Positions 48,339-56,999 of a stretch of DNA of 64,000 nucleotides are shown one piece after another. Each line of letters begins with the position of its first letter. The stretch's first letter is position 1. A program made the position numbers and the translations under genes. Below the pieces are notes generated by a model, which did not search any database, was not told the DNA's origin, and worked only from the letters and a program-made list of their open reading frames with translations. Origin of the DNA: Fredinandcohnia aciditolerans (lineage in GTDB: Bacteria; Bacillota; Bacilli; Bacillales; Bacillaceae_L); NCBI GenBank assembly GCA_003640645.1, contig QGHH01000005.1, forward strand, positions 166,353 through 230,352, given 5' to 3'.

Positions 48339-49520
48339 TTATAAGTATTCTTTTATTTTTGTTTCTAAAAAGCTTTTAAATGCCTCCATATCTTCTAAGT
48401 TATCGAATGCGGCTTGAGCGGTTGTATTATTGCCGCCACCTTTTCCATTAAAGTATTTTAGCTCTTGTTTAAATAATTTTCCACACTCAATGGGAAGCGT
48501 TCCATTATGGGAAATAAGCAGTTTATTTTCTAGTGTAGATATAAAGATCACACATTGATTGGATGCCTCATTAATTTGTTTTGCAATTCCTTGAAGTTCT
48601 TTTAAAGTTTTCTCATCAAATGATTTGATAATGATTGTATCATTATGCGTTTGAATAAGCTCCTGAGCAAGGAACTGATTAAGTTTCCCTTTTAACTCCT
48701 CGATTTCCCTCTGGAATTGTTTGTTATCTGTTTCTATTTTAGTGATTTTTTCGATTAGTCCTTCACGATTTGTGCTATGTTTGTTTGCTAAGGTTGTTAA
48801 AACGTTATGTGTTGCTTGATAATCCTCTAAAGCACGGCCACCGAAAATAAAGTACACACGTGTATTTCCTTTACTTTTTTCTGTTTTTAAAAGCTTCATA
48901 AGTCCTAATTCGCCAGTTCTTGACACATGTGTGCCTGCGCATGCGGATGTATCGATACCATCAATTTCAACAATACGCATTTCATCTCCTTCAACGTCAG
49001 GTGTTTTTAGAAGGGGAAGGGTACTCGCTTGTTCTTTAGACACAAAATATGTTCTAATTTCACGGTTTTCAAAGATAGCTTTATTAACCATATTTTCAAT
49101 ATGTAGTAGCTGATCGGCATTAAATTCAGGAACACTTAAATCAATTGATATGGTGTGTTTCCCTAAATGGAAGCTTGATGTGTGTGCATCATACTCTTCA
49201 ATACAGATGGCTGATAACAAATGCTGGCCTGTATGCTGTTGCATATGGTCATATCGTAGTTTCCAGTCAATTTGACATTCTACAGTCAAGTTTTCCGGGG
49301 GATGGGGGAGTTTATGGTAAACCTCTCCAGCTTCTTGATACACATCTAGGACTTGAATATGCTCAATTTGTCCAGAATCAGACGGTTGTCCACCACCCTC
49401 TGGATAAAAAGCAGTTTCCTCAAGGGTTACAAGACAGAAATCTTCTTTTTTTATTATATTTGTTACTGTGGTTGTCCAATTTGTTAAGTATGGATTTTCA
49501 TAATATAGCTTTTTGGTCAT
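48339..49520 (-). CDS. alaX: Alanyl-tRNA editing protein AlaX (long form, DHHA1)
   Basis: Free-standing editing protein that deacylates Ser- or Gly-tRNA(Ala). 393 residues: the editing domain carries the zinc motif HMQQHTGQHLLSA (HxxxH) near residue 85 and CAGTHVSRTGE (CxxxH) near 190; a coiled coil follows (KIETDNKQFQREIEELKGKL) and a C-terminal DHHA1 domain ends with the glycine-rich GKGGGNNTTAQAA. Start at ATG 49520 preferred; the open frame extends to 49562 but AAAGGA lies within it. No aminoacylation domain. Confidence 0.93.
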   Translation of the reverse strand: MTKKLYYENPYLTNWTTTVTNIIKKEDFCLVTLEETAFYPEGGGQPSDSGQIEHIQVLDVYQEAGEVYHKLPHPPENLTVECQIDWKLRYDHMQQHTGQHLLSAICIEEYDAHTSSFHLGKHTISIDLSVPEFNADQLLHIENMVNKAIFENREIRTYFVSKEQASTLPLLKTPDVEGDEMRIVEIDGIDTSACAGTHVSRTGELGLMKLLKTEKSKGNTRVYFIFGGRALEDYQATHNVLTTLANKHSTNREGLIEKITKIETDNKQFQREIEELKGKLNQFLAQELIQTHNDTIIIKSFDEKTLKELQGIAKQINEASNQCVIFISTLENKLLISHNGTLPIECGKLFKQELKYFNGKGGGNNTTAQAAFDNLEDMEAFKSFLETKIKEYL

Positions 49521-49631
49521 CAAATTCTCGATCCTTTCCATATAGATAATTAAAACATACAAGAAAAGAAATAAAGATTCAATGAATAAAGTTGTTCGTT
49601 GTTATAAATAAGAGGGAGGAAGAGCAATTTA

Positions 49632-49913
49632 ATGATAAGAAAGGTGGAACAATTAATGGATGAGATTAAGTTGGTTATGGGAGAAATTGAAGAAGACGCG
49701 TTTGTGTTAACTCAATTCAAGTACATGAATACACAATCTGTCATAAGTAAGGAGAGGTTAGGAGCGATTTGCGAATACTTATCGAGAAAAGTAGAGAGTG
49801 GGGAACAGGAGCATTATATTACATTAAATGATCAGATGCCGATTAGACTTAATCAAGTTGAGATGAAGGAGTTATTAGATGAGTTCATGAATATACGTGG
49901 AAAGATGAATTAA
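49632..49913 (+). CDS. Hypothetical protein, 93 residues
   Basis: Not recognised. Predicted mostly helical and acidic (VEQLMDEIKLVMGEIEEDAF, then VEMKELLDEFMNIRGKMN) with a central YITLNDQMPIRL stretch; no membrane segment or cysteines apart from one. ATG at 49632 follows GAGGGAGG. Divergent from alaX and just before the accessory region, so it may mark the edge of the conserved chromosome or be part of the island. Confidence 0.6.
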   Translation: MIRKVEQLMDEIKLVMGEIEEDAFVLTQFKYMNTQSVISKERLGAICEYLSRKVESGEQEHYITLNDQMPIRLNQVEMKELLDEFMNIRGKMN

Positions 49914-50006
49914 AAGATGGACTATTATGGTCCGGAAAAAGATATAAAGTTTATCATAATAATATTATGTAAACTAAAATAAAGAAAAAAAGAGGGAGGG
50001 TTGGAA

Positions 50007-50351
50007 TTAACCATTTTGATATTTTTTAATGATAAATTCCATTCCGATTTCAATTAATGTGTTTGCATGTGTATGAAATCTCTGTGCACGATCTTTTAGT
50101 TGTTCATATTGTGAATTGCTAAATGTTGTGCCCATTTTAATGCGATCTTTAGGTTTAGCTGGGGCTTTAAATTCTTTGGGTTTCTTAAATGTATCTAATA
50201 CATAATCAATTCCTTCAGTTAGTAATTGATTAAATGGAACTTGTTTGCGGTTTGCAATTTCTTTAATTTGTTCCAGTAAACTGCGGCTAACAGTCGTATT
50301 TTTGGTTACACGATCGGCATTATGGTGTCTAATTTTACTTTCATAAGGCAT
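50007..50351 (-). CDS. Putative ribbon-helix-helix DNA-binding protein
   Basis: 114 residues with two similar segments: TTVSRSLLEQIKEIANRKQV then PFNQLLTEGIDYVL, and MGTTFSNSQYEQLKDRAQRF then HANTLIEIGMEFII. Each looks like a strand followed by two helices, as in ribbon-helix-helix repressors, so this may be a tandem-RHH regulator. No neighbour identifies its target. It lies about 300 bases beyond tnsD and could be host or transposon cargo. ATG at 50351; a weak GAGCTG-like site precedes it. Confidence 0.5.
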   Translation of the reverse strand: MPYESKIRHHNADRVTKNTTVSRSLLEQIKEIANRKQVPFNQLLTEGIDYVLDTFKKPKEFKAPAKPKDRIKMGTTFSNSQYEQLKDRAQRFHTHANTLIEIGMEFIIKKYQNG

Positions 50352-50654
50352 TTGGTAGATCAGCTCCTAAATGAATATACTGTGTAGTTTAATTTATATT
50401 TATATATGTAAGGTAATCATAAAGTAATTAATAAAGCTATTGGAATCTGTATGCACTTGATTAGATCATGGATTTGCTGCTTATTTTGTAATTTTATCTA
50501 AGTTCCTAGAATAGATATTATGTAAACTTCGAAAGATTTATCGTTTTACTTGGTGTTTCCTCTGCAAGTCTCCTGTCTGGCGACACAAATATACCCTTCT
50601 TTGGCGACACAAACTTCCCCGCCATAAGCAAATAAAAAAATGTCCAAACAATTT
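50352..50654. other. Gene-free stretch between the RHH gene and tnsD, with repeats
   Basis: AT-rich with no ORF of note. Two direct copies of TGGCGACACAAA lie near the tnsD end (see the repeat entry), followed by the tnsD terminator. The rest, 50352-50570, shows only AT-rich sequence suitable for the RHH gene promoter. Confidence 0.5.
50578..50613. repeat. Two direct copies of a 12-bp motif, candidate transposon-end (TnsB) sites
   Basis: TGGCGACACAAA occurs at 50578-50589 and exactly again at 50602-50613, 24 bases apart, about one TnsB footprint. Just outside, TGTC at 50574 gives TGTCTGGCGACA, a TGT-starting terminus as expected of Tn7-like elements. Inverted TGTCG motifs occur on the tnsA side. 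Function inferred. Confidence 0.45.
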
Positions 50655-50676
50655 TTATGAATTATTTGGGCATTTC
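50633..50676 (-). terminator. Terminator of the tns operon
   Basis: On the minus strand, TGCCCAAA ... TTTGGACA stem with a large loop, followed by seven T residues. The tnsD stop codon lies within the loop. Confidence 0.6.
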
Positions 50677-52169
50677 AACTTCTTAAGTATATTTTCAATA
50701 GTTTTGTCTTTGTTTGGCCATATGTGAAATTCGGCAGCTTCATTATCTTTAAATGGATATACAATAGTGTAAAATGGTAAATTCTTGTATTTCATAAATG
50801 GTCTAGAATAAAAGTAATGAACACTTTTACCCATATCATTGTGTGCTACTATCAACCAATTTAATAAGTAATTATGTAACAGATGTGCAAAAAGCCTATT
50901 GAAAGTATATTTCGTTATAGTCAAATTATCTGGGCTTACATAATGAAGAATGGATGGTTCATTACCATATATCGTTTCATCTTTCTCGTTATACAATCCA
51001 GTCATTAATTCAATATAAATATTAAAAAAGTAATCGGAATCAGATCTAGTATAAAAATCCACTTGATTTTCAGCGATTTTTCTTTTTCTATAAGTGTGCA
51101 CATGCCAATTAATCTCATGGTCTTCTATATGTCCTCTCCAATGGGCATATGCGGAAACAAAAGGACAAATAGATTCACTATGCGTAAAGCTTCTATTATA
51201 AGATTTTATACATTTTTTGTGATCTTTAAGAATGGTTTTTCTAAAATGTCTTGCAATGGATTTATAGGTAGCCTTTAATGTGAAGTACAATTCTTTATTG
51301 GGTCTTTTATGTCGGGGTGTAAATATATATTTAGAAAGCAATTTCTTATCAAGACATTTTATTTTGTTGATATTCTTACTTGACTTATAAACTATATGCT
51401 TTGTGTTTTCTTCTTTTGAATTAACAGTGAGGTATAAATATTCAAAGGGATTCTCATAATTCGTTAAATCTATACAATCACTTATATGAATGCGCTTTGT
51501 CTTTTCGCTGTGAGCATTTAATTCAAACAATCTGGTAACTAGACTAGAATCTCTTATATCATGTGAATTGGAGCTCCAGGTCTTTGCAAACATTCTAGCC
51601 ATATCTTCGTTTATGAATAAAAATCCGCACTGACATTGAAAAGGATGCTTGATTTCATTTTTTATGAGATTATATTCATTTTTCCAACCCCCGCCACAAC
51701 TGGGGCATATTGATGATAGTGGCTTATTATGAAGTGGACAAGTATTAAATAGTTTAAATTGATGAAAAGTACTATGATATCCTATTTTTATACATTCAGG
51801 GCAAAACCTAAACGTGTCAATATAGAAAACCTTATAATGATGTTTTTGAATTAAAATTTTTAATATTGTTGCGCTTTCTTCAATTATATTTGCTTTCAAA
51901 TTAAAACCAAGTATATCTTGTAATCTCTTTTCATCAAAACCTTCTAAAGTAAATAAATCTCCATCTTTTTTACTCCAAACATTGCTTCTTTTATTCTGGA
52001 TAGATTCTGAACCAAATATCTTAAATAAATCATTAATTGTAACCTTGTTTGCAAACATAAACTTATGAAATATGCTCCAAGCTGATTCATAGGGATGGTA
52101 CCAACTACTACTCCAGGCAAAAGTTCTCTTGAGATTTTCTTCGGTATGATTGTAAATTAATTTTTTCAT
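50655..52169 (-). CDS. tnsD: TnsD/TniQ-family target-selection protein
   Basis: 504-residue TniQ/TnsD-like protein, which in Tn7 recognises a specific attachment site and recruits TnsC. Zinc-ribbon pattern: CPEC at 123-126, CPLHNKP at 144, CPSC at 155-158 and CQC near 180, typical of the TniQ N-terminal domain. The C-terminal half (PFVSAYAHWRGHIEDHE, INWHVHTYRKRKIAEN) resembles the helix-turn-helix part of TnsD. ATG one base from the tnsC stop: tight coupling. Single copy, so one targeting mode is expected. The target is unknown. Confidence 0.85.
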   Translation of the reverse strand: MKKLIYNHTEENLKRTFAWSSSWYHPYESAWSIFHKFMFANKVTINDLFKIFGSESIQNKRSNVWSKKDGDLFTLEGFDEKRLQDILGFNLKANIIEESATILKILIQKHHYKVFYIDTFRFCPECIKIGYHSTFHQFKLFNTCPLHNKPLSSICPSCGGGWKNEYNLIKNEIKHPFQCQCGFLFINEDMARMFAKTWSSNSHDIRDSSLVTRLFELNAHSEKTKRIHISDCIDLTNYENPFEYLYLTVNSKEENTKHIVYKSSKNINKIKCLDKKLLSKYIFTPRHKRPNKELYFTLKATYKSIARHFRKTILKDHKKCIKSYNRSFTHSESICPFVSAYAHWRGHIEDHEINWHVHTYRKRKIAENQVDFYTRSDSDYFFNIYIELMTGLYNEKDETIYGNEPSILHYVSPDNLTITKYTFNRLFAHLLHNYLLNWLIVAHNDMGKSVHYFYSRPFMKYKNLPFYTIVYPFKDNEAAEFHIWPNKDKTIENILKKLKCPNNS

Positions 52170-52170
52170 C

Positions 52171-53169
52171 TTAGCCCCCTTTATTTAAAAGATCACTATA
52201 AATTTCTGATTCAATGTAACCCGAATATTTCACTGCTTCTTTAAAATGGTTTTTTGTCAAAACCTCTACATTTTTACCATCAACTCCATAGTGAATTAAT
52301 ATATACTCTATAGTCCTTGTAAAATATTGCATAGGAATTTCAAGACCTTTTCGTATATTATGTTTTTGTCGGATTTCAGTAAAAATATCCATTAATTCTT
52401 GAGTATAGGTTGATAATCGTAATCCATTCGAAAATGCTTCTGGAAAGTAATATCTAGTAAACGAGAATCCGCTGTTATCAGGAAATTCTGACTCCTCATC
52501 ATACCCTAAGAGACAAGCATGTATATCGTCATAACTCTTTATTCCAACAAACTTATATTCGTGCACCATAAACCGACCAATGATTTGGGCCTTTTTTAAT
52601 TTTATAAAAGACGATCTTTGGCCTAATAATTCTTTTTGCCCTACTAATATAACGGTTAAATCTATTTCCGCTCTATCTAATTCATTGTGGATATCCATTA
52701 ACCAACCATACTGAATCTCATGAAGCTCCTGCGCATCATCAATAATTAAGATTACTCTGTTTTCTTGTGATGTTTGTCCCTTTTCAATTAGATAGCTATA
52801 CAATCTCTCTCTTTTTGCATTAGTTTTATTACTAAAAGGATCTGAATGTCCAACATCCTTAAGTAAATCTTCAAAAAAAGTATTTTCACTAGCAATTTTT
52901 TTATGTCTACAATTGAATTTAAAAACAGGAAGCTTTTCACCCAATTCATCTGGTAAGGCTTTTAATATAAATTGAATTGCTCTTGTTTTTCCAAGCCTGG
53001 GCCGTCCATAAACAATTCCACCAGGTGCTCTACTAAAAATCCACCTAGAAATAGTTTCATATAATCGATGTATTTCATTTGTTGCTAGTAAATATCTTCC
53101 TGTTTTTATGGGATGGACTTTATTTTGTGTTAAAGGCCTTTTTATAATATTATTTACTTGTTCGGACAC
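52171..53169 (-). CDS. tnsC: TnsC-like AAA+ transposition regulator
   Basis: 332-residue AAA+ ATPase that links target selector and transposase. Walker A GRPRLGKT at residues 55-62 and Walker B VILIIDDAQEL at 139-149, with the sensor-type DLTVILVGQKEL following. Shorter than Tn7 TnsC (about 555), closer to the compact TnsC/TniB of other Tn7-like elements. Lies between tnsB and tnsD, 26 bases after tnsB. Confidence 0.87.
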   Translation of the reverse strand: MSEQVNNIIKRPLTQNKVHPIKTGRYLLATNEIHRLYETISRWIFSRAPGGIVYGRPRLGKTRAIQFILKALPDELGEKLPVFKFNCRHKKIASENTFFEDLLKDVGHSDPFSNKTNAKRERLYSYLIEKGQTSQENRVILIIDDAQELHEIQYGWLMDIHNELDRAEIDLTVILVGQKELLGQRSSFIKLKKAQIIGRFMVHEYKFVGIKSYDDIHACLLGYDEESEFPDNSGFSFTRYYFPEAFSNGLRLSTYTQELMDIFTEIRQKHNIRKGLEIPMQYFTRTIEYILIHYGVDGKNVEVLTKNHFKEAVKYSGYIESEIYSDLLNKGG

Positions 53170-53195
53170 ATCTTTTTCCCCTCTCTAGTTTTATT

Positions 53196-55151
53196 TTAGT
53201 ATGTTATTGTCTTTTTGAACCTTCTGTTAAGATTCTTTTTATTTGATACCAAATTGTTATTATTGATTATTTCTTCATTTTTACCGGTATCTTCATCTCC
53301 GTAACTTACATAAACATCTGGTGTTGGAATATCATCTATTTCTCTTCGTAACTGAGCAAGCTTATTTTTGCTACCGTTTTTATTATTAGCTGCTTCTTTT
53401 TCGAGGTGTCTAAAATATATCTCTATTGGATTATCGAAGCTTGTAAAATGTAATATCTTTCTATTTTTAAGACTATTGATAGCCTTTCTTGTTTTGAGAG
53501 AATGTTTTTGGAGACTCCATTTACCATTTGCGTTTAGAATTCCAAACTCACTGCCATCAGGTAGAAAAGCTCTTACCGTCCTCAAATCCTCTACATCGAC
53601 AAAAAGATCGAGTTTTGTACCAATTAAACCTGGTGTTCGTGATAATAAGTCACTTCTATACGTTACACCTTCATATTCAATATAAGGTCTTTGGCCAGAT
53701 ACAATATTTCCTCTTACAACACGTTGGGCTTTCATAGTAAAAAACGCTAATTCACTTCTCTTTTCTTCCGACATTTTTCGAATAATAGCTCCTTTCATTA
53801 TTCTTTGTTGGAGTGCTTCAAGAGGTGTAAGATTGCTGATACCACTATGCGGAGTTCCGTTATATTCAGCAATTAGTGTATCAGCTAATTCGATAATATG
53901 TTGTTCAGATATTTTATATTTAATTGCATTACTTTCTGCATTTTTTCGTCTGGGATCATTTGGGTTACTTCCTGTTGTACTTGGAAGACGATGAAATCCA
54001 TTTTCTTCAAGAATTCCAAAAAACCTCTCTACTAAGCCTCTTCTTTCAGGCATGCTGACTGGACCAGCATTTGTGAAACAACCCACAATTTCACTTAGTC
54101 TATCATTTACAATAGTTGACAAGTTAGCTCGAGCGTTATCATATAAAAACTCATCCCAAAGCCCCCATTCACATTCAGGTATAATCTGGGAAGGAAATCC
54201 ACCAGATGGTGAGTATGAAAGGCCAGAAATAGTAAAGTTAGGTTGTTCCTTTGGGGTTATAGCATTTTTTACACAATGTAATACATCGGTTGAAGAATAT
54301 TCTCTATTTAGACAAATATGATGTCCTAATATCGCCCTTGTTGCTTCATCAATAATAACCAAAAGCCAAATCCGATCCATTGTCTTTGTTACTTCATATC
54401 CTTCAGGAGTCGTAAATGTAATTGCCACAGCAGAATCAATTCTATGACCATCAAATTGTACCCGTTGATATGGTCTGGTAATTACTGGGTTATTTTTATT
54501 GCCAATTCCTGTAGAACGGGCATGTTGAGCTGCTTGATCCCCATGCCTTTTTGAAGCTTCTGAAAAGTAGGTAGAATGTAGTTTCTTTACATATCGTTCC
54601 AGAGATCGCTTTCCTAAATCTTTTGTAATAAAAGGATATTGATTCAACTTTATTCCAGCTTTTCGGCAGGAATCTATAAACTTTTTGTGTAAGTTTTTAA
54701 TGCTAATTACGGGTTCCTCTATTGAATTTTTATTTCTTTTTAAATAATGGTTATCAATTGTATCTTTAATAGTTGGGTAAGTTTCTAGAAGGAGTTTAAA
54801 TGCACCGGTCATTTTTGTTGTGTCGTTTAATTGTGGCAAGCTTTTTCTGTGATATCCATTGACTTTTTTATGAGGTATTAAAGCTCTGTAACCATAGATT
54901 AATCCGTTATCATCCTCTGTAAGACATCTTCTTACAAAATTGTTTAACTCTTTGGGTTGGATTCTTGTTTTTTCAACAATTGTTTTAATTAAAACTTCTG
55001 AATTGAGGTATAGTTCCACAGCCTGTTTTCTTCTATAAAATATCTCCTTATGTTCATCTGTTAGTTGGTCGACATTAACTAAGGGCCAATTTTTAGTATC
55101 CAATGATTCTGGTGGAAAATTCTCACTTTCTATGATTTTACGTTTAGTCAT
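53196..55151 (-). CDS. tnsB: TnsB-like DDE transposase
   Basis: 651-residue retroviral-integrase-type transposase. Catalytic triad: D234 (VQFDGHRID), D338 (FLYDNARANLS) and E375 (RRGLVERFFG), a DD(36)E spacing. N-terminal helices before residue 200 are expected to bind the transposon ends; a Mu-type C-terminal beta barrel with VTYRSDLLSRTPGLIGTKLDL follows, and a basic tail (KNLNRRFKKT). Its start overlaps the tnsA end by 8 bases. All catalytic residues are intact. Confidence 0.9.
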   Translation of the reverse strand: MTKRKIIESENFPPESLDTKNWPLVNVDQLTDEHKEIFYRRKQAVELYLNSEVLIKTIVEKTRIQPKELNNFVRRCLTEDDNGLIYGYRALIPHKKVNGYHRKSLPQLNDTTKMTGAFKLLLETYPTIKDTIDNHYLKRNKNSIEEPVISIKNLHKKFIDSCRKAGIKLNQYPFITKDLGKRSLERYVKKLHSTYFSEASKRHGDQAAQHARSTGIGNKNNPVITRPYQRVQFDGHRIDSAVAITFTTPEGYEVTKTMDRIWLLVIIDEATRAILGHHICLNREYSSTDVLHCVKNAITPKEQPNFTISGLSYSPSGGFPSQIIPECEWGLWDEFLYDNARANLSTIVNDRLSEIVGCFTNAGPVSMPERRGLVERFFGILEENGFHRLPSTTGSNPNDPRRKNAESNAIKYKISEQHIIELADTLIAEYNGTPHSGISNLTPLEALQQRIMKGAIIRKMSEEKRSELAFFTMKAQRVVRGNIVSGQRPYIEYEGVTYRSDLLSRTPGLIGTKLDLFVDVEDLRTVRAFLPDGSEFGILNANGKWSLQKHSLKTRKAINSLKNRKILHFTSFDNPIEIYFRHLEKEAANNKNGSKNKLAQLRREIDDIPTPDVYVSYGDEDTGKNEEIINNNNLVSNKKNLNRRFKKTITY

Positions 55152-55809
55152 TCAACCACACCTCCGTAAAGGTACCAATGATTTCACAATCAATATTAGC
55201 ATTCACTTTGCCATGATAGATTAAATAAAATAGGCTTGTATATATTTGTTGATTAGAAAGGAAAGATAGTTTTTCAAATAGTTGTTTCACTGTACTCTTC
55301 CCACTTTTAAGAACCGCTAATATCGGTTCGTGATCTTGTAAATTATATGAATTAAATTCTCTTGTGTAAGGAATGATTTGTCTCTTATTATCTAATAAGA
55401 CTTGGTTTTTTCGAATGACCAACTCGGTTAAAACTTCATGTGAGTAACCATTCATTTTGCACCAATCCTCTTGTACTTGAATTTGTTTAAGGGTTCTTTC
55501 GTATTTTTTATTTTCTTTGTCAAGTTCTGTTGAATATTTAATCTCGCAAAAGGATTGTTTCCCATCTTTCCATCTAATCCACATATCAAAAACTGACTCA
55601 ACCTTTTTCCCTTCTAGTAAATATTGAATTCTTAGAGGTTGTTCGCAAAAAGCTTCAACTTCAGGGTTGGTTTCAACTAAGATCCAATTCTCATATTCTA
55701 AATCACTATAAAAATGAACATACCTTTGTTGCTTATAACTGAAGCCAACCCAATAATTGCTGCCATACTTCATACTTCTGCGCATTTTGACAGGTGAATA
55801 CTCCAGCAT
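55144..55809 (-). CDS. tnsA: TnsA-like endonuclease
   Basis: 221-residue restriction-endonuclease-fold protein that cuts the 5' ends of the transposon, enabling cut-and-paste movement. Likely catalytic residues D75 (ESVFDMWIRW) and E89-x-K91 (CEIKYS), with EYENWILVETNPEVEAFCEQPL upstream, all TnsA landmarks; a C-terminal winged-helix region (KSGKSTVKQLFEKL) follows. First gene of the operon; ATG after AAAGGATG. Presence of intact TnsA argues for a cut-and-paste, not copy-in, element. Confidence 0.88.
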   Translation of the reverse strand: MLEYSPVKMRRSMKYGSNYWVGFSYKQQRYVHFYSDLEYENWILVETNPEVEAFCEQPLRIQYLLEGKKVESVFDMWIRWKDGKQSFCEIKYSTELDKENKKYERTLKQIQVQEDWCKMNGYSHEVLTELVIRKNQVLLDNKRQIIPYTREFNSYNLQDHEPILAVLKSGKSTVKQLFEKLSFLSNQQIYTSLFYLIYHGKVNANIDCEIIGTFTEVWLND

Positions 55810-55841
55810 ACATCATCCTTTCAATTTTTATATTTTAAAAT

Positions 55842-55956
55842 CGACACTATTTCCTATTTTTTTATTTTCTTTCTTCTACTTTCGGTGTGTCGAATCCTTT
55901 ATCGAAAAAGCACTAGTTTTAATAGTTTTTAAATTTATTTAGTTGCATTTGTCGAA
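55842..55956. promoter_or_regulatory. tnsA upstream region with repeated TGTCG motifs
   Basis: Contains TGTGTCGAA (TGTCGAA at 55888-55894), TTTGTCGAA (TGTCGAA at 55950-55956) and an opposed CGACAC at 55842. The motifs are inverted relative to GGCGACACAAA beyond tnsD, so they may be TnsB sites of the tnsA-side end overlapping the promoter, as in Tn7. The two TGTCGAA heptamers are also perfect Spo0A boxes. Confidence 0.4.
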
Positions 55957-56012
55957 AATGGTTTATTAATAGTATCAAAATAAACAAATTTTATTTTAAA
56001 ACAACCAAATGA

Positions 56013-56026
56013 CGATCGTTTGTTCT
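56013..56026. promoter_or_regulatory. LexA-like box over a TATAAT
   Basis: CGATCGTTTGTTCT departs from CGAAC-N4-GTTCG at one base in each half. It abuts TATAAT (56026-56031), the likely -10 of the 268-residue gene at 56106. No clear -35 is present. Confidence 0.4.
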
Positions 56027-56105
56027 ATAATAAAAGTAATCACTTAATGACAGGACAACAATATGACAGCATCGCTTCTAGTGTAAATTTAAAGGAGGAC
56101 TTTGA

Positions 56106-56912
56106 ATGAGACTAAAGTTTAAAGAAAAACACGTAACAGTTCAACCAATGGACCTGGAATTTTTCACTTCACCTTTTACTGGACATCAACTAAAGAGATT
56201 CCAAGTAACTGTTTCAGTTACGGAGCAACAATTATCTGTCTTTGAAGATGAATTAGATTATGTAAAAGTATATGGTATAACTGAAGTAGATGGTGATGGA
56301 ACAGGAATAAGAAAATACAAAATAAGTAATACTTCATACAGCTATAGCAATAATTCTGATGGTAGAATGTATTTCTTTACAATATCTGAAGAAGAAAATG
56401 TCAAAATTGATAGGCTTTTGATTAAGGATATAGAACTAACTCCATATGAATACGAAGAGACTTTGAGTGATGATGCTATTATAATAAATGCCAAAGTTAT
56501 TGTTACTAAAGACATTGCGGATCGAATTGAAGGCTTGAATGAGAATGAAGAGAAATACTTTACGGTCATTCGTGAGGGTATTAACGAGAATCCTATAAAA
56601 ATGCGTTTTGGTTTAAATATTTGGTCTGAACATGAGGACGGTTCAATTAAGTATCGATTAGTCATTGTGGAAGATAAGTATGATACTGAAGATGATGTTC
56701 GAAGACCACTTAATTATCCTGAAGCACAAAATATTCGATCTTTGACTTTGTACCACAAAAGCTATATTGAGTTATTAGCCGATTTATTTGTAGACAAAGG
56801 CTTATTGACGAAAGAAGAAATAGAAGGGTTAAAAGAAAAAGCTAAGGTAGAAAAGAATAAAAATCTACGATATATTTATCAAGTTGTGGACGTAGATAAA
56901 GAAAGCCTATAG
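56106..56912 (+). CDS. Unrecognised 268-residue protein next to the Tn7-like module
   Basis: I do not recognise this family. The protein is soluble, acidic and beta-rich in its first two thirds (repeated VTVSVTEQQLSVFEDELDYV-like strands), with a YFFTISEEENVKIDRLLIKDIEL block, then a helical C-terminus (ELLADLFVDKGLLTKEEIEGL and KEKAKVEKNKNLRYIYQVVDVD). No cysteines, membrane helix or known catalytic motif. Strong start: AAAGGAGG before ATG 56106. It is divergent from tnsA, about 300 bases away, with a LexA-like box in its promoter. It is either cargo of the Tn7-like element or an island gene beside it. Confidence 0.6.
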   Translation: MRLKFKEKHVTVQPMDLEFFTSPFTGHQLKRFQVTVSVTEQQLSVFEDELDYVKVYGITEVDGDGTGIRKYKISNTSYSYSNNSDGRMYFFTISEEENVKIDRLLIKDIELTPYEYEETLSDDAIIINAKVIVTKDIADRIEGLNENEEKYFTVIREGINENPIKMRFGLNIWSEHEDGSIKYRLVIVEDKYDTEDDVRRPLNYPEAQNIRSLTLYHKSYIELLADLFVDKGLLTKEEIEGLKEKAKVEKNKNLRYIYQVVDVDKESL

Positions 56913-56918
56913 ATTATG

Positions 56919-56957
56919 GCAGGATAGGCATTTTGTGCTTACCCTGCTTTTCTTTAT
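56919..56957 (+). terminator. Terminator of the 268-residue gene
   Basis: GCAGGATAGGCA-TTTTG-TGCTTACCCTGC (two mismatches) followed by TTTTCTTT. Confidence 0.75.
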
Positions 56958-56999
56958 TGAAGTTCATCTTTGTGAGATCCGATTTTTTCCCAAAAAGTC

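Noticed and set aside
49145-49549. 134-codon plus-strand ORF antisense to alaX
   Set aside because: Overlaps the conserved AlaX zinc-binding domain; codon shadow.
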